DNA from: DASTHG01 sp035491895
Lineage (GTDB): Bacteria > Gemmatimonadota > Gemmatimonadetes > Gemmatimonadales > GWC2-71-9
Assembly (NCBI GenBank): GCA_035491895.1
Contig: DATJJY010000045.1
Coordinates: forward strand, 1-64,000
Length of the DNA: 64,000 nt
Direction of reading: 5' to 3'
Positions 1-5,524 of this stretch are shown piece after piece. Each line of letters opens with the position of its first letter. Positions within the stretch are counted from its first letter, which is position 1. Under the pieces are notes generated by a model. It was not told the origin of the DNA. It made no database searches and saw nothing but the letters and a program-made list of their open reading frames with translations. The position numbers and the translations under genes are program-made.

Positions 1-221
1 AGTCCAGAAATCTGTTCGGTACTGGGCGTCCAGGCACCAGTAATGCTAGGAATCACGATGTCAGCGCACGACAACGAGCGCTGGTGAGCCGAGTCGGGCA
101 ACATTGCCAACAGTACGACACCCCGCTCAGGTAGGAGCCGAACGGAATCGACATCTTGGGCTGGGAGGACGGGAACTCGAATCAGCATGAGGCTAGCGAG
201 GGCGAACGGAGTGCGTCTCAT
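1..221 (-). CDS. partial secreted hypothetical protein, putative first integron cassette ORF
   Basis: An open frame of 73 codons without a stop runs from an ATG at 221 off the left edge, so the C-terminus is missing. The N-terminus is basic (MRRT), then hydrophobic, and ends in LPAQ before an acidic DVDS. This resembles the Ala-Gln signal-peptide ends of several other genes in the window, so export is likely. No family is recognised. The start lies 12 nt beyond a GTTAGGC core site (240-234) and downstream of the integron integrase, which is where a first gene cassette would begin. The stretch is visibly less GC-rich than the rest of the window. Alternatively it could be an ordinary chromosomal gene beside the integrase. 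Confidence 0.5.
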   Translation of the reverse strand, partial: MRRTPFALASLMLIRVPVLPAQDVDSVRLLPERGVVLLAMLPDSAHQRSLSCADIVIPSITGAWTPSTEQISG

Positions 222-233
222 GACAATGTGGCC

Positions 234-251
234 GCCTAACGAGAATTAGGC
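234..251 (-). other. candidate integron attI core site
   Basis: On the minus strand GCCTAA, 5 nt, then GTTAGGC form a two-box inverted site. The right box matches the integron core consensus GTTRRRY. The box, short spacer and core arrangement resembles the simple site of attI1. It lies about 160 nt past the intI stop and just before the start of the 1-221 ORF. A second consensus core, GTTAGAC, lies at 292-286. No complete attC (paired RYYYAAC and GTTRRRY with internal stem) was found in 1-450. The assignment as attI rather than a decayed attC is inference. Confidence 0.45.
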
Positions 252-409
252 TGAACTTGATAATTCTGTCCTGAGCTGTCTATCAGTCTAACAACTACCT
301 TCATCTGAACCCCTTCAACCTCAACACCAATTTGATCTTTCGTCCCTTGAGTCGCGTCATGGCCTGGGTGAAAAAGAAGCGGATCCTGCCTGCCTAAGAT
401 GTCAACAAA

Positions 410-1363
410 TCATAGTGTGTCGATCGGGCTGCGGACGCCCAGGCCGCCGCGGTTCAGAACGTGGAGGTAACCCATGGTTACTCGCACGTCCCTATGGCCC
501 AGCAACTCCTGGACCGTGCGGATGTCATAACCGGACAGCAGTAGCTCGGTAGCGAAGGAGTGACGCAGGGTGTGACAATGGGCGGCCTTGTCGACACCGC
601 TCAGCTGGACTGCCTGCCGAAACGCCCGCTGGACGGCCGTTTCGTGGAGGTGATGGCGCCGCCGCTCAGAGGTCTCGGCATCCGTATGCACCCGCGCCCC
701 CGGAAACACCCACTGCCACCCCCACTCTCGGCCCGCCCGCGGGTACTTCCGGCCCAACGCCGCCGGCAGCTCGACCCACCCCGCCCCGTCACCCAGGTCA
801 TGATCGTGCTGCGCGCGAACCACCTCGAGCTGCCGCCGCAATGGAGTCTGCAGCGCCACCGGAAGCATCGTGACCCGGTCCCGGTCTCCCTTGCCACCCC
901 GGACCCGGATCTCTCCACGCCCGAACTCGAGATGCTGCACCCGCAGCCCGAGCGCCTCCATGAGGCGCAAGCCGGATCCGTAGAGCAAACGGCACACGAG
1001 CGATGCGGTCCCGTCCAGCTTGTCCAGAATCGCCCGCGCCTCGTCGCGCGTGAGCACGACGGGCAACCGCTTGGGCGACTTGGCACGCACCAGGTCCGCC
1101 ATCCATGCGACCGGCCGGCGCAACACCTCGCCGTACATGAACAACAGCGCGGCGAGCGCCTGATTCTGGGTCGACGCGCTGACCCGGCGCTCCGTCGCCA
1201 GATGCGCCAGAAACGCGGATACCTCGGCACTCCCCAGCTCCGCGGGATGGCGCCGGCCGTGAAACACGATGAACCGGCGAATCCACATGAGATACGCTTC
1301 GTCGGTGCGCCGGCTGTAGTGCCGCACCCGCAGCGCCACCCGCACCTGGGCGAGGAGCTTCAT
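410..1363 (-). CDS. intI: integron integrase IntI (tyrosine recombinase)
   Basis: A 317-residue tyrosine recombinase. An N-terminal SAM-like core-binding domain spans about residues 1-90, followed by the catalytic domain. The catalytic residues are visible: Arg133 (SGLRLMEAL), Lys158, the HTLR box at 264-267, His290 (LLGHRDV) and the nucleophile Tyr299 (MGYLHV). Residues 194-222 (GWVELPAAL..KYP..GREWGWQWVFP) are the extra segment between catalytic patches that separates IntI from XerC/XerD. The C-terminus (LNRGGLGVRSPIDTL) is also IntI-like. IntI recombines attI with attC sites of gene cassettes. No cassette abuts the 5' side; a candidate core and an ORF lie on the 3' side, so the platform may be inverted. 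The ATG is preceded by TAGCAT 6 nt upstream and has no clear Shine-Dalgarno sequence. Confidence 0.93.
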   Translation of the reverse strand: MKLLAQVRVALRVRHYSRRTDEAYLMWIRRFIVFHGRRHPAELGSAEVSAFLAHLATERRVSASTQNQALAALLFMYGEVLRRPVAWMADLVRAKSPKRLPVVLTRDEARAILDKLDGTASLVCRLLYGSGLRLMEALGLRVQHLEFGRGEIRVRGGKGDRDRVTMLPVALQTPLRRQLEVVRAQHDHDLGDGAGWVELPAALGRKYPRAGREWGWQWVFPGARVHTDAETSERRRHHLHETAVQRAFRQAVQLSGVDKAAHCHTLRHSFATELLLSGYDIRTVQELLGHRDVRVTMGYLHVLNRGGLGVRSPIDTL

Positions 1364-1441
1364 GCCGCTATGCTACTAAGTACCTCCCCGATCACCCGTA
1401 CCAATGCTACGCGACAGGTATGCGGGATAACGCACGCTGAC

Positions 1442-1684
1442 TCACGATTTCGGCGGAGCGAGCCGCTCCGCTTCGCGCTGCTTCGCCAGCAACCGCTCGG
1501 CAAAGTCCAGCCGCTCGGCCAGCTCCGACAGCTCGTGGCGCACGCCGTCGAGCTCTTCGCGGAGGCCCGTCACCTCACCCAGCAACTCCTCGGTCGCTCC
1601 GCTCGCGCTCCCATCCTTCGGGTGCCGAGTCGCGAAATAGGTTACGCAGCAAATCGTCCCGCCGATGATCAGCAGCACCAGCAT
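1442..1684 (-). CDS. small membrane-anchored coiled-coil protein
   Basis: An 80-residue protein with an N-terminal transmembrane segment (about residues 1-19), a short polar linker, and a heptad-rich Glu/Leu helix (about 33-70) that should form a coiled coil. The layout resembles PspB-like or other small envelope scaffolds, but no diagnostic motif is present and no function is assigned. An AAGGAG ribosome site lies 5 nt before the ATG. The gene follows the 1694-2275 gene with a 9-nt gap, so the two are probably cotranscribed. It lies 78 bp from the integrase start; that gap shows no cassette or attC. Confidence 0.75.
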   Translation of the reverse strand: MLVLLIIGGTICCVTYFATRHPKDGSASGATEELLGEVTGLREELDGVRHELSELAERLDFAERLLAKQREAERLAPPKS

Positions 1685-1693
1685 CCCTGCTCC

Positions 1694-2275
1694 TTATTGC
1701 GGCACCGGAACGAGCAGCGGAGCCTCTTCGACCAGGCGATACGGAGCGCCGGTGCACTTCACGTCGGGGTTCGTGGCGTTGAACATCCCGTGCGCGTTGT
1801 GTTTGTAGAGCCAGACGTGCAGGTCCCAGTGGCTCATGCTCGCGGGCATCAGCGGATGATGGCCTTCCATCGGCCCGTCGAACGGTACGTGCAACAGCTC
1901 CGGTCGCCCCTTGACGCCAGTGGCGAGCGGGATGAACCACTCGGCGCCTACGAGCTGCAGCTTGTCCCCCTGCGGCTCGTACAGCAGGACCTGCGGCTTG
2001 GCAGGATCCGCGACCGGCCCGATGTTGGCGGTGTTGAGGAAGTGCACGCCCATCCCGCCCGGCTGGTAGGACATGTGCCCGGGCGCACTGACCTTGTCGA
2101 TCAGTACGCACGCAAGGGTGGAGAAATATCCGTCGTGGATGGCCACGAACGGATCCTGGTACTTTTGCAGCGCAGTGCGCAGGCTGTCGAGCACCAGGCT
2201 GTCGGCGTGACTCTGAGCACGTGCCGCCGGCGCTGCCGAGACCGCCACGATGGCGAGAAGTATGGTTTTGCGCAT
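1694..2275 (-). CDS. secreted hypothetical protein
   Basis: A 193-residue protein with a signal peptide (MRKTILLA...AARAQ, cut near residue 21). The start at 2275 is chosen because GGAGAA lies 6 nt upstream and the signal peptide begins there; the open frame continues further upstream without such signals. The mature part has a conserved-looking C-terminal stretch rich in His and Trp (HWDLHVWLYKHN) followed by a Cys (VKC). This could bind metal, but I do not recognise the family. It is probably cotranscribed with the small coiled-coil gene that follows. Confidence 0.75.
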   Translation of the reverse strand: MRKTILLAIVAVSAAPAARAQSHADSLVLDSLRTALQKYQDPFVAIHDGYFSTLACVLIDKVSAPGHMSYQPGGMGVHFLNTANIGPVADPAKPQVLLYEPQGDKLQLVGAEWFIPLATGVKGRPELLHVPFDGPMEGHHPLMPASMSHWDLHVWLYKHNAHGMFNATNPDVKCTGAPYRLVEEAPLLVPVPQ

Positions 2276-2319
2276 CAAATTTCTCCGAATGTTGAGGGGA
2301 TTGGTGAATGTAACGCCGT

Positions 2320-2784
2320 TCAGCCGCAGAGTCTCGCCCGCTGAACCTGGACCGCCGCGTACACCCAACGGACGGTATCTCCCAACAAGGTGTATCCAGC
2401 GAATTGGAGTGAGTCGGCCGCCAGGATACCAGGGCCGTTGGGCTTTACGGTGTTGCCGACGATGACCACGGTACACAATCCGCGCACCTGGAACCGTTCC
2501 GCGTACACGACCGAGTCCTGGTGGACCAACGGCCCGAACCGGTCTCCCTGGTGCACGTCGCTCCCAAGCACCGAGCTGGCGATGCTGTCCTCGCTGACCG
2601 ACAGGCGTCCCCAGCTGCAGACCGTTTGATCGACCGGGATGACGTACTGGCACGACTGCCCGCCGGGCCAATCACTCTCGCGCGACAGGATGAAGTCGCC
2701 GGAAAAGACTCGATCGGGCGGCGGCGTCACACTGCTCCCGCACGCGACGCACCACCACACCGCAAACCAACAGGCTCGTCTCAC
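2320..2784 (-). CDS. putative lipoprotein
   Basis: A 154-residue protein with a short hydrophobic N-terminus ending in VACGSS, compatible with a lipoprotein signal peptide and acylated Cys near residue 15. The rest is beta-rich with no recognised domain. The GTG start overlaps the rdgB stop by 4 nt (GTGA), so translation is likely coupled to rdgB. The function is unknown. The gene could be lineage-specific, and confidence that it is real rests on the overlap and the signal peptide. Confidence 0.6.
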   Translation of the reverse strand: MRRACWFAVWWCVACGSSVTPPPDRVFSGDFILSRESDWPGGQSCQYVIPVDQTVCSWGRLSVSEDSIASSVLGSDVHQGDRFGPLVHQDSVVYAERFQVRGLCTVVIVGNTVKPNGPGILAADSLQFAGYTLLGDTVRWVYAAVQVQRARLCG

Positions 2785-3440
2785 CCCGGCCGCACCGCCT
2801 GACCCTTCAGCTGTAATTGCCGCCGCAACAGCACCTCGATCAGCGCCCGGAACGCCCGGCCGCGGTGGCTCACGCGATGTTTCATGGCCGGTGGGACCTC
2901 TCCGAAGCCGCGCCCCAGCTCCGTCGAGAAGAATAACGGATCGTAGCCAAACCCTCCCGACCCCGCGGGCGCTGAAAGAATGCGACCCTCACACGCCGCC
3001 TCGACGATCTCGGGGGGCGCCGCCGCGGTGTCGAGGTGCGCCACGACACAGCGATAGCGCGCCGTGCGCCGCTCGTCCGGAACACCGCGCAGGCGCTCGA
3101 GCAACAGCGCGTTGTTCGCGTCGTCGAACAGTTGGCCCGGCGCCACCGCCCCCGCCCGAATCGCGAACCGCGCCGAATGGACCCCCGGCGCCCCGTCCAG
3201 GGCATCGACCTCGATCCCCGAATCGTCGGCGACCGCCGGGAGTCCGCTCCGTCCGGCGAAGTACCGGGCCTTGGCGACCGCGTTGCCGAGGTAGCTGTCC
3301 GCGTTTTCGAGATCCTCTTCTTCCGGGAGACGTTTGAGCTCGACCTGCTCTGGGAAGACGATGGCGATCGGCAGGCCGGCGAGGAGGTCGCGGATCTCCG
3401 CGGCTTTGCCGGGATTGCGGGTGGCGATGAGGAGAGGCAT
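2781..3440 (-). CDS. rdgB: XTP/dITP diphosphatase (RdgB/HAM1 family)
   Basis: A 219-residue house-cleaning NTPase that hydrolyses dITP, XTP and related purine nucleotides to monophosphates, keeping deaminated bases out of DNA. Family signatures are present: N-terminal ATRNPGKAAEI, VADDSGIEVDALDGAPGVHSAR and GGFGYDPLFF. The length is slightly above the usual 190-205 residues because of the C-terminal tail. The ATG at 3440 begins the conserved N-terminus. A 14-nt tandem repeat occupies the space just upstream, and no Shine-Dalgarno sequence is seen there. Confidence 0.95.
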   Translation of the reverse strand: MPLLIATRNPGKAAEIRDLLAGLPIAIVFPEQVELKRLPEEEDLENADSYLGNAVAKARYFAGRSGLPAVADDSGIEVDALDGAPGVHSARFAIRAGAVAPGQLFDDANNALLLERLRGVPDERRTARYRCVVAHLDTAAAPPEIVEAACEGRILSAPAGSGGFGYDPLFFSTELGRGFGEVPPAMKHRVSHRGRAFRALIEVLLRRQLQLKGQAVRPG

Positions 3441-3442
3441 GA

Positions 3443-3474
3443 GAGCTGTCAGCCGTCAGCTATCAGCCGTCAGC
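3443..3474. repeat. tandem 14-nt intergenic repeat
   Basis: Two near-identical 14-nt units (AGCTGTCAGCCGTC and AGCTATCAGCCGTC) followed by AGCT fill most of the 57-nt gap between rdgB and the heptose adenylyltransferase gene. A related 14-nt periodicity occurs at 37066-37096, and related palindromic versions occur at 15064, 53702 and 57596. The function is unknown. Confidence 0.7.
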
Positions 3475-3497
3475 TGATCGAACAAAGTCGAGACACT

Positions 3498-3974
3498 TCA
3501 AGCGTCACCACGCATGCGGCGCACCAGTTCGCTGGTCGAACGGCCGGGCACGAGTGGCACGCGCACGATTCGACCGCCCCACCCTTCGACTTCCACCGCA
3601 CCCACGATCTGCACGGGCTCGTAGTCGGCGCCCTTCACGAGGACGTCGGGGTGCAGCGCACGAATCAGCTCGAGCGGCGTCTCCTCGGGAAACACGACCA
3701 CGCAATCGACGGCGGCGAGCGCCGCCAGGAGCCGGGCACGCTCCGCCGCCGGGACGTGCGGGCGGTCGACACCCTTCCCCAGGCGCCGCGCCGAGGCGTC
3801 GTCGTTGACGCCCACGACCAATGCCTCGCCCTCGGTGCGCGCCGCTTCCAGCAGGCTGATGTGCCCGACGTGCAACACGTCGAACACCCCGTTCGTGAAC
3901 ACGACCGGACCGGCCTGGGCCGCACGCCAGGCGGCCGCGGCGCCCCGCGTCCGAATCTTGCCCGCGCTGTTCAG
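3498..3974 (-). CDS. rfaE2: D-glycero-beta-D-manno-heptose 1-phosphate adenylyltransferase
   Basis: A protein of about 158 residues corresponding to the C-terminal cytidylyltransferase-fold half of HldE. It activates heptose-1-phosphate to ADP-heptose for LPS inner core. Signatures: VVFTNGVFDVLHVGHISLL (contains the HxGH motif), VGVNDDASARRLGKG and ALHPDVLVKGADY. The partner kinase half is not in the window. No ATG, GTG or TTG occurs in frame before the conserved core. The best candidate is a CTG overlapping the upstream stop as CTGA, giving a normal-looking N-terminus (NSAGKI). It lies in an operon with an LptE-like lipoprotein, which fits envelope work. Confidence 0.88.
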   Translation of the reverse strand: MNSAGKIRTRGAAAAWRAAQAGPVVFTNGVFDVLHVGHISLLEAARTEGEALVVGVNDDASARRLGKGVDRPHVPAAERARLLAALAAVDCVVVFPEETPLELIRALHPDVLVKGADYEPVQIVGAVEVEGWGGRIVRVPLVPGRSTSELVRRMRGDA

Positions 3975-4348
3975 AGCGGCTCGATAGCCTTGGGATGCAG
4001 GTGGAAGGTGTGCACGAAGAGCGGCAGGTTCACCGTCTCGGAGTAGTCCGACTCGATCACGATCTGGCGCGGTGAGGCCGACCGCGTGATCTGGAGGTTG
4101 CTGCCGGCATCGTCGGGCAACCCGATCTCCTGGATCGCGGACGCGATGCGCCGCTGGATCGTGCCGTTGTCGAGCGCCGCGGCGACGCGCGCCTGCGACT
4201 GCATCTCGTCGACCAGGCGGTAATAGCGAAAGTAGACCTCGCCGATGTTCACGCCGTAGTACAACACCGCCACGAGCACGAGCAGCGAGAGCAGACAGCC
4301 GATCGTGCTGGCGCCGCGCCGGGAGCCCCGCAGGCGGGCCGTCACCAT
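3971..4348 (-). CDS. single-pass membrane protein, unknown
   Basis: A 125-residue protein: basic N-terminus, one transmembrane segment (about residues 17-34), then a soluble region predicted to be mixed alpha/beta. The start ATG overlaps the stop of the LptE-like gene by 7 nt; a GTG one codon further in would give a 4-nt overlap. It sits between an LPS-assembly-type lipoprotein and the ADP-heptose gene, so a role in envelope assembly is possible, but no known domain is recognised. Confidence 0.75.
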   Translation of the reverse strand: MVTARLRGSRRGASTIGCLLSLLVLVAVLYYGVNIGEVYFRYYRLVDEMQSQARVAAALDNGTIQRRIASAIQEIGLPDDAGSNLQITRSASPRQIVIESDYSETVNLPLFVHTFHLHPKAIEPL

Positions 4349-4881
4349 TGCGACTGCGCTCCGGTGACGATCTCCGTGACGAGCTTGTCGAGCGCCACCT
4401 TGCGCCCATCCGGTTCCGCGGGCGGCTGGTAATCGCCCGTGACGGTGAGACTCTGGTGCTGCCACAGCGTCTTGCCGTCGCGTTGATCGACGATGGCGAT
4501 GTCGACGGTGATTTGCACCTGGCGGCGCGTGACGTTGGGGGCCTGGCCGGTGGCGCTCTGGATCGTGAGGGGAAGATCGGCGTCGTAGCGCGAGATGCGG
4601 CCGCGCACGACGGCGTCGGCGGACTGCTCGCCGGCCGGACGCAGCCCCAGCCGGTCTTCGATGGCCTGGTGCACCGCGGTGGCCACTTCGGTCGTCAGTG
4701 CGGGCTCCGGGGTTTCGTTGTCGAACGGCAGGATCGCCACCGTCTTGATGTTGGGCAACCCGCCGCCGGCGAAGCCGTAGAGGCACCCGGCGAGGGACAG
4801 CGCCAGGACGCTAACGGCGGCTGCGCCACATCGCCGGAGCGAAGGTCGCCGTCGAATCCACCGCCACGAACGTGATCTCAA
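4342..4881 (-). CDS. LptE-like outer-membrane lipoprotein
   Basis: A 179-residue lipoprotein with a long Arg-rich n-region, a hydrophobic stretch and the lipobox LSLAGC (Cys33). The mature start (YGFAGGGLPNIKTVAILPFDNET) and the following alternating strands match the LptE/DUF799-like fold of LPS-assembly lipoproteins, which plug and assist the LptD translocon. The start codon lies 71 nt inside the upstream gene; no closer start leaves a complete signal peptide. The neighbouring heptose adenylyltransferase supports an LPS-related role. Family assignment is by pattern and is moderately sure. Confidence 0.7.
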   Translation of the reverse strand: MRSRSWRWIRRRPSLRRCGAAAVSVLALSLAGCLYGFAGGGLPNIKTVAILPFDNETPEPALTTEVATAVHQAIEDRLGLRPAGEQSADAVVRGRISRYDADLPLTIQSATGQAPNVTRRQVQITVDIAIVDQRDGKTLWQHQSLTVTGDYQPPAEPDGRKVALDKLVTEIVTGAQSQW

Positions 4882-5524
4882 ACCGGGCCGACCTCTCCGG
4901 CACGTCCACGCGCGTGCCCTGCGGCAGTCCCCCGGCCGCGAGTTGTGTGCGGCTGCGCGCCATCAATTTGCCGCCGCGCCGCCACTCCCCCTGCAACGTC
5001 CGTGGCGTGGCCGTCAACCGGAATGATACCGTATCGCGATCCCTGGTATAGCGCCACGCCGCACCGGTCGAGTCCCGCATCCCGTAGGTCGCCGTTCCGG
5101 AGTCCGGCAGCCGCACGATTCCCAGCGCGCTCCAGACGAGCTGGATGGCCTGGGCGTTGGCGGACGGATAATCCTCTCTGGGCTCCGCCCAGCGCAGCGA
5201 ATCGCCGATCACCACCGCCGCCCCGCTCCTGATGTTCAACGCCGACGCCCAATCGATCCGCATCGAATCGGGCGGCGCGAGCCGCAGCGTGCCGCGCCCA
5301 CCCCCGCTGCGCTGGTCGTCGCGATAGGTCCACTTGAACCGCAGCGCGACGGGCCGGGTGGGACCACTCGGTTCGGCCCAGCTCGCGATGCTGTCGGCGG
5401 CGACCGGTGCCAGCGGCTCGGGCACGAGCGGCGCCAGATGCCCGCGGCAGGCAGTCAAAACGACACACGCGGCAATGTAGGAACCGGCGCGGGGACGGTC
5501 AAGCAACCGGCCACCGCGCCTCAA
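4811..5524 (-). CDS. lipoprotein, LolB/DUF4292-like
   Basis: A 237-residue predicted lipoprotein. A TTG start overlapping the preceding stop as TTGA gives a full signal peptide with lipobox VLTAC (Cys20 to 26 depending on the TTG used; a second in-frame TTG lies at 5506). The mature protein is beta-rich with repeated amphipathic strands (LRFKWTYRD, RIDWAS, SFRLTATP), recalling the half-barrel of LolB or DUF4292 lipoproteins, but no decisive motif is seen. It is coupled to the large barrel protein upstream. It is possibly a partner of that barrel. Confidence 0.65.
   Translation of the reverse strand: MRRGGRLLDRPRAGSYIAACVVLTACRGHLAPLVPEPLAPVAADSIASWAEPSGPTRPVALRFKWTYRDDQRSGGGRGTLRLAPPDSMRIDWASALNIRSGAAVVIGDSLRWAEPREDYPSANAQAIQLVWSALGIVRLPDSGTATYGMRDSTGAAWRYTRDRDTVSFRLTATPRTLQGEWRRGGKLMARSRTQLAAGGLPQGTRVDVPERSARFEITFVAVDSTATFAPAMWRSRR

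Noticed and set aside
234..292. Possible complete attC between the two core sites
   Set aside because: Both core motifs point the same way and no opposed RYYYAAC/GTTRRRY pair with an internal stem is present, so only a single-site attI-type interpretation is kept.
410..1363. Integrase as XerC/XerD or a phage integrase
   Set aside because: The GWVELP...KYP...GREWGWQWVFP insertion and the LNRGG.GVRSP end are specific to IntI.
560..2344. Long plus-strand open frame antisense to the integrase and neighbours
   Set aside because: It is Arg/Pro/Gly/His-rich with no domain, and it lies opposite a well-supported integrase; a high-GC shadow frame.
1694..2671. 325-residue version of the secreted protein
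   Set aside because: The upstream 130 residues lack protein character and overlap the lipoprotein at 2320-2784; the ATG at 2275 has a Shine-Dalgarno sequence and signal peptide.
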